A DNA stretch of 36,847 nt from Candidatus Dadabacteria bacterium RIFCSPHIGHO2_12_FULL_53_21 (GTDB taxonomy: Bacteria; Desulfobacterota_D; UBA1144; Nemesobacterales; UBA2774): positions 1-36,847 of the forward strand of contig MFCJ01000037.1 of NCBI GenBank assembly GCA_001775255.1, given 5' to 3'. Below the pieces are notes generated by a model. The model saw nothing but the letters and a program-made list of their open reading frames with translations, had not been told where the DNA came from and did not search any database. A program made the position numbers and the translations under genes. Position 1 is the stretch's first letter, and the number at the start of each line of letters is the position of its first letter. Shown here in pieces: positions 15,636-24,046 of this stretch.

Positions 15636-16493
15636 TCACAGATTCTTTGCCTCGAATGTGTTGCAGGACTCTATATCTCCCGAATCGAGACCCTTTTTAA
15701 ACCAGGCTACCCTCTGTTTCGAGCTCCCGTGTGTGAATGAATCGGGCGTTATGCGGCCCTGAGATTCCATTTGAAGACGGTCGTCTCCTATGCTGCTCGC
15801 GGCGTTCAAACCTTCTTCTATGTCGCCGTGCTCGAGTATGTCACGGGCCCTGTCGGCGTTGTGCGCCCAGACGCCCGCGAAACAATCCGCCTGAAGTTCC
15901 TGCATGACGGAGAGTCTATTCGTCTCGGCCCCACCGAGCCTCCTTTGAGCGCCCTGTACCTGCTCCGAGATGCCGAGCAGGTTCTGAACGTGGTGTCCCA
16001 CCTCGTGCGCGATGACGTATGCCTGAGCGAAATCGCCGGGGGCGTCGAACCGTTCCTTGAGGTCTCTGTAGAAGCTCAGGTCTATGTATACCTTCTCGTC
16101 GGCAGGGCAGTAAAACGGGCCCACCGCGGATTGGGCGAAGCCGCATGCGGAGTCTACGGCCCCGGAGAATAATACGAGTGTGGGTTCGCGGTACCTGCCG
16201 TTGTATTTGACGAACAATTCGCTCCACGTGTCCTCGGTATCGGCGAGCACGACGGACACGAAATCGGCGAGTTCCCTGTCTTCATCGGAAAGAGGGGCAC
16301 TGTCGTAGCTTGAGGTCGGATCGACCCCTGTGGAGGTGATATCATTCAGGAGCTTGACCGGGTCAGCGCCGAGAAGTATCGCGATTACGATAAGTATAAG
16401 AATACCTATCCCTCCGCCCGCGGCTCTTCCGGGAAGCCTCACCCCTCTCCTGTCCTCGATATTCGTGCTCCTTCTGCCCATTCTCCAGCGCAT
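15636..16493 (-). CDS. ypfJ: YpfJ-type neutral zinc metallopeptidase
   Basis: The 285-residue protein matches the YpfJ family. Its N-terminus MRWRMGRRSTNIEDRRG is the family opening, a single helix follows (GGIGILILIVIAILLG, about 27-42), and the large domain faces the periplasm. Zinc-binding HEVGHH lies near residue 165, with a downstream third ligand candidate in MQELQADCFAGVWAHN. The sequence VDSACGFAQSAVGPFYCPADEKVYIDLSFY, typical of the family, holds two cysteines. The substrate is unknown. It is convergent with the symporter gene and divergent from the Dph6-like gene. Confidence 0.93.
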   Translation of the reverse strand: MRWRMGRRSTNIEDRRGVRLPGRAAGGGIGILILIVIAILLGADPVKLLNDITSTGVDPTSSYDSAPLSDEDRELADFVSVVLADTEDTWSELFVKYNGRYREPTLVLFSGAVDSACGFAQSAVGPFYCPADEKVYIDLSFYRDLKERFDAPGDFAQAYVIAHEVGHHVQNLLGISEQVQGAQRRLGGAETNRLSVMQELQADCFAGVWAHNADRARDILEHGDIEEGLNAASSIGDDRLQMESQGRITPDSFTHGSSKQRVAWFKKGLDSGDIESCNTFEAKNL

Positions 16494-16598
16494 TCGCCTG
16501 TCATCCCTCCTGATTCAGTTTCCAAAAAGTAACATATAAACCCGCCTGCATCCACAAATATTATATACGGATATTCACAAGACCCGGGAACGTGTATC

Positions 16599-17279
16599 AT
16601 GGTAATTCAAATGGGCAGCAAGGCTCTTTTCTCCTGGAGCGGCGGTAAGGACAGCGCGCTCGCTCTCTATGAAGTCCTCGGGACCCGAAGTTGCGATATC
16701 GCATCCCTTATCACGACCGTTACAGGGGAATACGACAGGGTCAGTATGCACGGCGTCAGGAGCCTTCTCCTCGAAATGCAGGCGGACTCGCTCGGGCTCC
16801 GTCTCGAAAAGGTAATCATCCCGCGGAACGCGTCCAATGAGGAGTACGAGAACTCTCTCGAGAGGGCGCTCCTGAAATATAAAGGGTCGGGTGTGGACTC
16901 AGTGATTTACGGAGACATATTCCTCGAGGAAATAAGGAAATACAGGGAGGAGCAATTGGGGAAACTGGGGCTCGGGTGCGTGTTTCCTATTTGGGGCAGG
17001 GACTCATTATCGCTCGCCCGGACCTTTATCGAGGCGGGATTTAAAGCGGTGGTCGTCTGTGTCGATTCGACTCTACTCGACGGAGGATTCGCGGGGAGGG
17101 AATTCGATAGGGATTTCATAACCGATCTCCCGCCTGATATCGATCCCTGCGGAGAAAACGGAGAATTCCATACCTTCGTTTATGACGGGCCTGTATTCAG
17201 GGAGAGGGTAAAATTCGTAAAGGGAGAGATAGTATTGAGGGACGGGCGTTTTTATTATTGCGACCTCCTGCCGCAATGA
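16599..17279 (+). CDS. Dph6-type ATP pyrophosphatase (diphthine-ammonia ligase family)
   Basis: The 226-residue protein is an adenine-nucleotide alpha-hydrolase of the PP-loop type: SWSGGKDSALALYEVL (SGGKDS at 14-19), MHGVRSLLLEMQADSLGL, the middle VIYGDIFLEEIRKYREE, and the signature CGENGEFHTFVYDGP. In eukaryotes and archaea this family amidates diphthine on elongation factor 2. Bacteria lack diphthamide, so the bacterial members have another, unestablished substrate. The start could be the ATG at 16611 (MGSKALFSW) instead of 16599. No partner gene lies next to it. Confidence 0.88.
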   Translation: MVIQMGSKALFSWSGGKDSALALYEVLGTRSCDIASLITTVTGEYDRVSMHGVRSLLLEMQADSLGLRLEKVIIPRNASNEEYENSLERALLKYKGSGVDSVIYGDIFLEEIRKYREEQLGKLGLGCVFPIWGRDSLSLARTFIEAGFKAVVVCVDSTLLDGGFAGREFDRDFITDLPPDIDPCGENGEFHTFVYDGPVFRERVKFVKGEIVLRDGRFYYCDLLPQ

Positions 17280-17322
17280 CGGGAGTAGCATTGCCTGTGA
17301 TGTTTCTCTTTGCGAACCGCCT

Positions 17323-17547
17323 TCAGACCTCGATCACGATCTTATGGGAATGCCCCTTCAGCTTCTTCAGGAATTTCTCGTTTAGCATTGATTCCGGCAT
17401 ATTCCTCAAGATAATAGTCGAATTGAACATCCTGGCGGTTTCAATGATGTCTTCCATATGATTCTCGTACTCCCTGGCGTCGATCGAGACATTGAAGCCT
17501 ATGTGCATGAGCTCAAGAGCACTTAATGAATCTGATTTTTTTGGCAT
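17323..17547 (-). CDS. Small conserved-looking hypothetical protein
   Basis: This is a 74-residue protein of unknown function. It is charged and probably soluble, with predicted alternation of helix and strand (NVSIDAREYENHMEDIIETARMFNSTIIL ... HSHKIVIEV). No signal peptide, membrane helix or metal motif is seen. GGAG stands about 11 nt before the ATG, which supports translation. It lies between the convergent Dph6-like gene and the divergent methyltransferase gene. Confidence 0.55.
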   Translation of the reverse strand: MPKKSDSLSALELMHIGFNVSIDAREYENHMEDIIETARMFNSTIILRNMPESMLNEKFLKKLKGHSHKIVIEV

Positions 17548-17633
17548 CCTGGCATCTCCGTTTTTTTATTAATGATGAATCAGAATTTAAAAAAGGAAAG
17601 GCAGCGCATTAAAATAATCCGGAAGGCAGCGGC

Positions 17634-18299
17634 ATGAAGAGGATCACGGAGCCCGAGCTGATGGACGACCCCGAGCAGGCGCTTGCATACGGCAGGGCCG
17701 ATTTTGAAGAGCCTCACTCGAACTTCATTAAACTGCTTGAAGGGTACTGCTCCCCTCCGGGCCGGATCGGAACGGTTCTCGACATGGGGTGCGGAACGGG
17801 GGACATAACGTTCAGGATCGGAAGGGCGTTCTCGGGTTCAGTGATTGACGCGATCGACGGCTCGGCGGCGATGTTGCTTCACGCGCATGAGGGGCTAATC
17901 AGGAAACCTGAATTCGAGGGCAGGATTCATTTCCTGCACGGCAGGATACAGGAATTCACGCCTGATAAATCATACGGCCTCATAGTGAGCAACAGTCTCC
18001 TTCACCATATTCCCGACCCGGCTGACTTCTGGGGCGCGGTAAAGAGGCTCTCGGCTGCCGGGACGCTGGTTTTTGTCATGGACTTGATGAGACCTGGGAC
18101 AGCCGGGGAGGCCCGGAGACTCGTAGAGACCTATTCGCCGGACGAGCCGGATATATTGAAAAGGGATTTCTATAATTCCCTCCTCGCGGCGTTCGAGATC
18201 GATGAAGTTAAACGGCAATTAAAAGAAGCGGGTCTCGGCGGCCTCAAAGTCACGCGGGTGAGCGACAGGCATCTGATAGTTTACGGTATACGAGATTAG
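17634..18299 (+). CDS. Class I SAM-dependent methyltransferase
   Basis: The 221-residue soluble protein has a Rossmann-like methyltransferase fold. Motif I VLDMGCGTGDITFRIG (about 48-63) binds S-adenosylmethionine, DAIDGSAAML is the acidic strand that holds the ribose, and IVSNSLLHHIPDPADFW is the motif IV/post-motif region of the UbiE/type 11-12 group. The acceptor cannot be deduced. A GGAAGG Shine-Dalgarno precedes the ATG. The gene has no same-strand partner. Confidence 0.88.
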   Translation: MKRITEPELMDDPEQALAYGRADFEEPHSNFIKLLEGYCSPPGRIGTVLDMGCGTGDITFRIGRAFSGSVIDAIDGSAAMLLHAHEGLIRKPEFEGRIHFLHGRIQEFTPDKSYGLIVSNSLLHHIPDPADFWGAVKRLSAAGTLVFVMDLMRPGTAGEARRLVETYSPDEPDILKRDFYNSLLAAFEIDEVKRQLKEAGLGGLKVTRVSDRHLIVYGIRD

Positions 18300-18326
18300 G
18301 GCTCGAGCCCGAGCCGGAAGCGGACG

Positions 18327-18842
18327 TTATTGCTCGACCGTGACGCGCCTGCCCGTGAACGTATCCGAAACGACGTTCTCCGGCACCGAATCGGGGTCAA
18401 GAGGGTCTACGACGGGTCCGAAGAACAGTACCGTGAACTCCCCTTCTATCTCCCGGCAGTTTTTGTCCGTGAACCTTATCCCAGCATTGACCTTGGCGAC
18501 ATTCAGGATATTCCCCTCTCCGTCGAAGGAGAAGTCGAGCGAGGTTGCCGACGCTTCGAGCTTGCCCGTCCTTATCCAGGCCCCCTGGGCGTCGCTGAAG
18601 TTAAGAGAGGGCTGTGCCGAGCTCGTTATTAGGATTATGCCCCTCGAGCCCAGGCTCCAGATGCTCTTCGTTCCGCTCCCCTCCTCGACCAGGTAAGTCC
18701 CGATGAAGCACTTCGGATATTTATCGCTTCCGCCGGCCCGCGCTTCCGCCGTGAAGAGAGATACCGCAAGTGATAAAGAAATGAATATCAGAAACAAATA
18801 TACACTCCATGGATAAATGCGGTAAGGTCTTCGGTTACTCAT
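18327..18842 (-). CDS. Secreted hypothetical protein
   Basis: The start was set at the second ATG (18842, MSNRRPYRIY). The Shine-Dalgarno AAGGGAG abuts the first ATG at 18848 but lies 6 nt from the second. The 171-residue product has a signal peptide (SVYLFLIFISLSLAVSLFTAEARA) cut after AEARA. The mature part is a mostly beta domain (IGTYLVEEGSGTKSIWSLGSRGIILITSS, LDFSFDGEGNILN) with two cysteines. It resembles small lipocalin-like or YfhG-type export products only in composition, and I recognise no family. It is convergent with the methyltransferase gene. Confidence 0.7.
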   Translation of the reverse strand: MSNRRPYRIYPWSVYLFLIFISLSLAVSLFTAEARAGGSDKYPKCFIGTYLVEEGSGTKSIWSLGSRGIILITSSAQPSLNFSDAQGAWIRTGKLEASATSLDFSFDGEGNILNVAKVNAGIRFTDKNCREIEGEFTVLFFGPVVDPLDPDSVPENVVSDTFTGRRVTVEQ

Positions 18843-19046
18843 ACTCATCTCCCTTGGTCTGCCCCTATTTGAAACCCGGAGCCGGATTTTTTATCAATCT
18901 GCTTTCGGGTAAATCTACACCAATTATAAGCCGCGAGTGAAGTGTCCGGGCAATAAAGCCTGACGGTTGAAAAACCCCCGCGCTCGTCTACTATATCACT
19001 GAACATATCCGTATAGTTTCATCAAGATTACGCAGGAGGCGATAAA

Positions 19047-19526
19047 TTGGGCAATGAATCGGTTAGGGAATCGGTCGAGGTGTCGAATTCCGAGCTCGTC
19101 TTCCCGACGCATACGAACCATTACGGCACGATATTCGGGGGCAGGGTGCTCGAGCTGATGGATATGACCGGCGCGATGGCGGCGATGCGTTTCGCGGGCG
19201 AGGACACGGTCACCGCGTCTATCGAAGCGGTAGATTTCAAAAAGCCCGTAAAAGTCGGGGACATAATGGAGGTCAAGGCGAGGGTCATATATACGGCCCA
19301 TACGTCGATGGTCGTAAAGGTGGACGTCTACAAGGTGGGCAAGTTTAGCCCCGGGGTCGAGTTTACATGCAGGGGCTATCTCGTCTTCGTCGCCGTGGAC
19401 GCTGACGGAAAGCCGATACCCGTACCCGCTCTCAAGGTCGTCACTGAAGAGGACAAGAAGTACTGGAAGATCGGAGAGAGCGTGAAAAACAGGTGCAGGG
19501 AGAGACAGGCGAGTGAGGAGAATTAG
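19047..19526 (+). CDS. Acyl-CoA thioesterase, hotdog fold
   Basis: The 159-residue protein shows the YciA/ACOT-type hotdog thioesterase pattern: SELVFPTHTNHYGTIFGGRVLELMD (the Asn/Asp catalytic region), GEDTVTASIEAVDFKKPVKVGD and MVVKVDVYKV. It would hydrolyse acyl-CoA in the cytosol, chain-length preference unknown. The start is TTG at 19047, supported by AGGAGG 7 nt before it. The nearest ATG is out of frame. The C-terminal 30 residues are basic and probably unstructured. Confidence 0.9.
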   Translation: MGNESVRESVEVSNSELVFPTHTNHYGTIFGGRVLELMDMTGAMAAMRFAGEDTVTASIEAVDFKKPVKVGDIMEVKARVIYTAHTSMVVKVDVYKVGKFSPGVEFTCRGYLVFVAVDADGKPIPVPALKVVTEEDKKYWKIGESVKNRCRERQASEEN

Positions 19527-19533
19527 ATTCCTT

Positions 19534-19575
19534 ATCTGTCACAGCGCTAACCCAATCTGTCACAGCGCTAACCCA
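19534..19575. repeat. Two perfect tandem copies of a 21-bp unit
   Basis: The unit contains CTGTCACAGCGCTAACCC and is present exactly twice, head to tail, just after the thioesterase stop codon. Each unit carries the small palindrome AGCGCT. It looks like a recent slippage duplication. The reverse strand shows no coding or terminator role. Confidence 0.9.
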
Positions 19576-19612
19576 TTAATAGCTTCACTCCCCTCTACTT
19601 TTAGCGGCCGCT

Positions 19613-19879
19613 CTACTCGGGCATCTGCGATTCCATCTTCTGGCAGGTCGTTGTCGCCTGGTCGCCCGCTCCCTTCTCGCAGCTGTACGTATAGCCCTGG
19701 CATAGAGCCATCCAGTTTTCGCTTCCGTCGGGGTTGATCTTGTGCTCTACGACCTCGATCATGTCGGGTTCACAAGGTATCTGGCCCGCGGACTGCTGCT
19801 GCAGCGGATCAATCACATACGGGTTGCCGCAAGAGAGGATAGTTATCAGCACAGCAGGTATTAGTAGAAATCTTTTCAT
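19613..19879 (-). CDS. Small lipoprotein, function unknown
   Basis: The 88-residue product begins MKRFLLIPAVLITILSC, a lipoprotein signal peptide with an ILSC lipobox, so the mature protein would be about 72 residues anchored by Cys17. The rest contains four further cysteines (IPCEPDM, MALCQGYTYSC, TTCQK), suggesting two disulfides in the periplasm. I recognise no domain. It is convergent with the thioesterase gene and divergent from the MDR oxidoreductase gene. Confidence 0.75.
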   Translation of the reverse strand: MKRFLLIPAVLITILSCGNPYVIDPLQQQSAGQIPCEPDMIEVVEHKINPDGSENWMALCQGYTYSCEKGAGDQATTTCQKMESQMPE

Positions 19880-19997
19880 TTCATCACCGCCGTCTATTAT
19901 TTATTTTGTTATGCCCGTCCGGTTACTCTTGCCCGCTTCGTTTATCATAATAAGCCAGAATGGGTAAATTTTCAATTTGGGAATCGAGGTGCGTGAA

Positions 19998-21017
19998 ATG
20001 AAAGCGATCGTGCTCAGGAAAAACGGCGGACCCGGTGTTCTTCAAACGCAAGAGGTGAAGAAACCTCGGCCTGGGAAGGGTGAGGTCGGGGTTTCGGTCC
20101 GGTTTGCGGGTATTAATTATGCCGAGATATTGTCGAGGAAAGGGATTTACGGGTGGGCGCCTAAAAAGCCTTATATACCGGGGATGGAATGTTCGGGTGT
20201 AATAGAGGAGACGGGCGAGGGGGTCTGCCGATCAAGGGTCGGAGAGAGGGTGATGGTCGGGGCGAAGTACGGGTGCTATGCCGAATACGTCGTCGTGCCC
20301 GATAACAACGCCGTCCCCGTGATAGACGGGTTCGGTTATGAGGAGGCGGCCTCATTCCTCGTCAATTATATGACTGCCTGGGTCGCGCTATTCAAAATGG
20401 CGCGGGTCGGCAGAGGGGAGAAGGTGCTCATCACTGCGGCTGCCGGGGGTGTGGGGACCGCGGCGATACAGCTGGCGGCTCATGCGGGCTGTGAGGTTTA
20501 CGGCATGGCCGGAAGCCCTCAAAAATTGGAATTAATTAAATCCCTCGGAGCGGCGGGCGCCTTTAATTACCGTGACCCGGACTGTTTTAAAAATCTGGTT
20601 GCGGCTACGGGCGGTGTGGACGCCGTGATAGAAATGGTCGGCGGGGACGTCTTCAAAAAGAGCATGGTCTCGCTCAACACATTCGGAAGGGTCGTGGTCA
20701 CGGGATTCGCGAGCCTTGATCTCAACAAATGGAGCCCCTCGTCCTGGCTCAGGACCTGGAGGGATATACCCAGGGCCGATATAGGGGAGTTAGCCCGGAA
20801 ATCCATATCCGTAATGTCGTCGCACCTGGGTTATCTGCTCGACAGTGAACCCGGGAAAATGAGTCAACTCTATGACGAACTGAGAGGGTTTGTTCTGGAG
20901 CACGGTATAAGGCCGGTAGTCAACAGGGTATTCGATTTGGAGGAGGCCCGACTGGCCCATGAATACATCGAATCGAGGCAGAGCTCGGGAAAGGTGCTCT
21001 TGAAGATAGGCCGGTGA
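19998..21017 (+). CDS. MDR-superfamily NAD(P)H:quinone oxidoreductase-like enzyme
   Basis: The start was placed at the ATG at 19998 (MKAIVLRKNGGPGVLQ), with GAGGTG 7 nt upstream. A TTG at 19977 is less likely. The 339-residue enzyme has the GroES-like half (AGINYAEILSRKGIY, PYIPGMECSGVIEETGEGV) and the NAD(P)-binding half (ITAAAGGVGTAAIQLA, about 144-158, and EVYGMAGSPQKLELIKSLGA). The zinc-binding cysteines of alcohol dehydrogenases are absent, so it belongs to the quinone-reductase/VAT-1-like group. It probably reduces quinones or enones. Which substrate is used is unknown. Confidence 0.9.
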   Translation: MKAIVLRKNGGPGVLQTQEVKKPRPGKGEVGVSVRFAGINYAEILSRKGIYGWAPKKPYIPGMECSGVIEETGEGVCRSRVGERVMVGAKYGCYAEYVVVPDNNAVPVIDGFGYEEAASFLVNYMTAWVALFKMARVGRGEKVLITAAAGGVGTAAIQLAAHAGCEVYGMAGSPQKLELIKSLGAAGAFNYRDPDCFKNLVAATGGVDAVIEMVGGDVFKKSMVSLNTFGRVVVTGFASLDLNKWSPSSWLRTWRDIPRADIGELARKSISVMSSHLGYLLDSEPGKMSQLYDELRGFVLEHGIRPVVNRVFDLEEARLAHEYIESRQSSGKVLLKIGR

Positions 21018-21100
21018 TGTTTAACGGCTGATGGAGGTGCGCGGGTCCGCCGGATTACTCATGTGCCGGTTATTGAAGCTATTTCATGAATGGGAGCGGT

Positions 21101-22252
21101 CTAGGCCATCTCTTTTTTGCTCGATACGAGCCTGTCCAGTATCTCCCTCTGAATGGCTTCTATCTCTTCCCCTGCTGTCTTGATTTCATCCGTGGGCTTC
21201 CCCCTTTCCCTGCACTCCTCGACCAGCTCGTCCAGCTTCGCCCCTATGTGCTTTAGCTTCGTCTGGGCTTCGATATTGGCTTTTATCAGCATTTCCTCGC
21301 TCTCCCATTCCCGCCTCGAATATGCGTCGAGCTCTTTTGCCTGTATGAGCAGCTCCCTCAGCCGGTCCCTCCAGCCGTGGAGCGATTGATGGATGACCGA
21401 CTGGATTTCGGCTTTTTCCCCGGGCTCCCTCCATAGTACGTTCTCCAGAAAGCGCAGGTCGTCCTCGGAGACCTCGCTCCTCCCCTCGAGGTATGCCCTG
21501 GATTTGAGAAGAGAGACCGATTGCTTATATCTTCTGTCTGAGGGGGTTATGCCCTTTTTCGCCAGGTCTTTTCTGATACGGGATATGAGCTTCAATATGT
21601 TCGAAGGCAGCTTGACCCTTCCCGCTTCTTCCCGGCAGGAATCGAGTTCCTCCGAGGTGATTACCCCTTCTACGGAAATTTCGTTCTCGGTGTTGAGCAT
21701 CTTAAGAAATCTGAAGTCTTCTTTTATGTAGTCCACGACGTACCTCAGGAGGAACCTGTCGTAAAGGGCTTCGAGCTCGTCTTCCTCGGAGGGAAGCTCG
21801 TTGCTCGCACCGAATAAAGAGATAAGCGGTATCCTGACCTTTTCAGTGCCGTTATAAAAGATTCTTTCATTCATAATCGTGAGCAGCGTATTGAGGATCG
21901 AGGAGCTGGCTTTAAAGACCTCGTCCAGGAACGCTATATGCGCTTCAGGGAGCTTCCCCGAGGTGACTCTCCTGTATTCGTCGTTCTCAAGCCCCTTCAA
22001 GCTTACAGCGCCGAATAGCTCCTCGGGTGTGGTGAACTTGGTAAGAAGCCACTGGAAATAGCGGGCTCCGGTTATCTTGCGGCAGATTTCGTTAGCGAGC
22101 TGGGACTTGGCCGTGCCCGGAGGGCCGATAAGCAGCAGGTGGCTCCCCGTAAGGAGGGCGCAGAAGGCGCCGTCTATTACGTCATCCCTTTCGAAGTAAC
22201 GCGATTTCAGATCGCTTCTAATTTTCTTTAATTTTTCTAGAGTTCTTTCCAT
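21101..22252 (-). CDS. MoxR/RavA-type AAA+ ATPase at the end of the T2SS operon
   Basis: The 383-residue protein has a MoxR-family AAA+ core: Walker A GPPGTAKS (43-50), Walker B IAFLDEVF, ARYFQWLLTKFTTPEELFGAVSL (the MoxR/RavA stretch) and sensor-1 GASNELPSEEDELEALYDRF. The C-terminal third is helical and charged. RavA-type ATPases act as chaperones with a VWA-domain partner (ViaA in E. coli), but no VWA gene is adjacent here. The ATG lies 16 bp inside the end of gspK, so it is co-translated with the secretion genes. The likely role is assembly or remodelling of the secretion complex or a substrate, which is inference. Confidence 0.9.
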   Translation of the reverse strand: MERTLEKLKKIRSDLKSRYFERDDVIDGAFCALLTGSHLLLIGPPGTAKSQLANEICRKITGARYFQWLLTKFTTPEELFGAVSLKGLENDEYRRVTSGKLPEAHIAFLDEVFKASSSILNTLLTIMNERIFYNGTEKVRIPLISLFGASNELPSEEDELEALYDRFLLRYVVDYIKEDFRFLKMLNTENEISVEGVITSEELDSCREEAGRVKLPSNILKLISRIRKDLAKKGITPSDRRYKQSVSLLKSRAYLEGRSEVSEDDLRFLENVLWREPGEKAEIQSVIHQSLHGWRDRLRELLIQAKELDAYSRREWESEEMLIKANIEAQTKLKHIGAKLDELVEECRERGKPTDEIKTAGEEIEAIQREILDRLVSSKKEMA

Positions 22253-23349
22253 GTCACGATGTCCACTATAACTTCCTGGTCACGTCTGGTTTTCTTGAGT
22301 ACCGCTTCGATTATTCTCTTTGTCGGGTTCTCCTCGCCGAGGCTGCCTACGGCCCGTACGGTGAAAATCTCGCTCTCCCCGCTGCCGAGCACGACGCCTA
22401 CCAGACCGGCGCTGATCTCGGACGTCTCGTCGACGCTCTTAGCTATCTCCCTCGCTTTCTGCTGGGTTATTATAGGCGTTTCCTTTCTCTCCTCTATTAT
22501 CTGATCCGCAATCTGTTCCGCCACGTCGTCGTCGACCTCCTTTTCGGAGCCTCCGCCCTGGCCCTCGATGGCGGAAACGGCCGATCCCTTAACCGCGGCT
22601 ATAATCACCGCCTTCGGAGCCGTGCTGAAGTTTATCTTCTTATCTCGCGGAAAGACGGTGACGAAATCCTTAATCTGGTTATAGAATTCGTCGTCCATGC
22701 CGTCTATCATCCTGATTTCCTGGAGTGTGTCGATAGGGCCGTCCTTTATGCTGTAAGGGTTTTCGAGGCTGGCATAGAAAGACCCGTTCGCTCCCGCCGC
22801 GTCCTGATCGTTTTCAGCGCCGTCGAGCGGGGCGTCCGTCCAGTTAATGAGGCTCGAAATGAACCTCGCGGACTTGGCCTCGTCGACCTCGAGGATTTTG
22901 AAAAGCTCGGTGAGCTCGGTCCGGACCTGCCGGTCTACTTTGTTTGTCGAGCGGCCGACGAGTGAGTTCAGGTTTATCTTCGACCTCTCGTCCGTGACCG
23001 TAACGGATACGTTCCCCTGCCCGACGGGGAAATACGGCACGTTGATCGCCCAGAAGCCCTCCAGGTTCTCGTCTTGTCCGCCGAGCGCGGCAGTCAGCGA
23101 GCTCAACTCTTCAAGCGGCCTCGCTTTAAGCGTCCCCGCCGCCACGTGCACCCCCGATTTGGCGATATACCGGGCTTTGATTTCGTCCCTCGTGTTTGAC
23201 GATATCTCCGTATCTATCTGAGTGAAATAAATAAGGTCCGTTACGAGAATCATAAGGACCGCAATAATGATAATCACTATTACAAGGACGATCCCTTTTT
23301 CCTGATCCCTGTTCCTCGCGTCGTTCGTAATTTGGTATCTGTTTTTCAT
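22237..23349 (-). CDS. gspK: Type II secretion minor pseudopilin GspK
   Basis: The 370-residue protein begins with a basic leader ending in EKG and a hydrophobic helix (IVLVIVIIIIAVLMILVTDLIYF), the prepilin-like signal of GspK without the Glu5 of other pseudopilins. The domain that follows (YIAKSGVHVAAGTLKA, then LINWTDAPLDGAENDQDAAG, and GPIDTLQEIRMIDGMDDEFYNQIKDFVTV) matches GspK, including its calcium-binding asparagine/aspartate region. It forms the pseudopilus tip with GspI and GspJ. The 16-bp overlap with the next gene links it to MoxR. Confidence 0.93.
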   Translation of the reverse strand: MKNRYQITNDARNRDQEKGIVLVIVIIIIAVLMILVTDLIYFTQIDTEISSNTRDEIKARYIAKSGVHVAAGTLKARPLEELSSLTAALGGQDENLEGFWAINVPYFPVGQGNVSVTVTDERSKINLNSLVGRSTNKVDRQVRTELTELFKILEVDEAKSARFISSLINWTDAPLDGAENDQDAAGANGSFYASLENPYSIKDGPIDTLQEIRMIDGMDDEFYNQIKDFVTVFPRDKKINFSTAPKAVIIAAVKGSAVSAIEGQGGGSEKEVDDDVAEQIADQIIEERKETPIITQQKAREIAKSVDETSEISAGLVGVVLGSGESEIFTVRAVGSLGEENPTKRIIEAVLKKTRRDQEVIVDIVTWKEL

Positions 23350-23386
23350 GGTTGCCGGGTTCTTTTAGTTTGAGAGCTCGCCTGAA

Positions 23387-24046
23387 TTAATTGACTATTG
23401 GTATCATTACCAGCGTATTGAACTGTACGTCATCCCCCCTTGGATTCTTCAGGACCAGATTTACATTGACAGCGGCCGGCAGAGACAATGTCTCGTTCGA
23501 ATTCCACTCGGTCGAATAGCCCTGGGCTTCCCCGGTTTCCGGGATCTTCGGCAGATATGTGAGGTTGAAACCCGCAATCCGCTCCGATATCGCATACTGG
23601 GTGCCCCCGGTATCGGACTCGAACGTCGGGTTGTCTCTCCTCACCAGGGCGAAAAGGTCCGAGTCCTCGATCGGCTCGAGAAAATAGCTTATTTCGCTCT
23701 GGTCCGATTCCCTTGCGTCCTGAGCCGGCGTGCGGGATAGCGAAGTGAAACTCAATTTACTGTTTTGTCCGTCTTCCACCCCGTAGAAAAACGGGGTGGT
23801 AATATTGGTTGATTGCGAATTTATAAGTCCCCTGGGGAAAGCGGTCGCCAGGTCTTTTGTGATCTTCGACATGATGATTCTGGCCTCGTGATAAAGCTCG
23901 AGCTCTTCCTCTATCCTGTCCTTCGCCCTGTTTATCTGAAAGAAGGAAGCGTATAGGACAGTGAGGACTATCGACCCTATAAAGATCGCAAGCAGTACTT
24001 CGATAAGGGTAAACCCTTTACCCGTGGTCCGAGATTGCGGTCGCAA
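23387..24046 (-). CDS. gspJ: Type II secretion minor pseudopilin GspJ
   Basis: The 219-residue prepilin has a short leader MRPQSRTTGKG and the peptidase site before FTLIEVLLAIFIGSIVLTVLYASF. The remaining domain is typical GspJ, with RIEEELELYHEARIIMSKITKDLATAFPRG after the first helix. The start is TTG at 24046, supported by a GGGAG 9 nt upstream, and overlaps the end of gspI by 29 bp. It is a tip component with GspI and GspK. Confidence 0.92.
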   Translation of the reverse strand: MRPQSRTTGKGFTLIEVLLAIFIGSIVLTVLYASFFQINRAKDRIEEELELYHEARIIMSKITKDLATAFPRGLINSQSTNITTPFFYGVEDGQNSKLSFTSLSRTPAQDARESDQSEISYFLEPIEDSDLFALVRRDNPTFESDTGGTQYAISERIAGFNLTYLPKIPETGEAQGYSTEWNSNETLSLPAAVNVNLVLKNPRGDDVQFNTLVMIPIVN

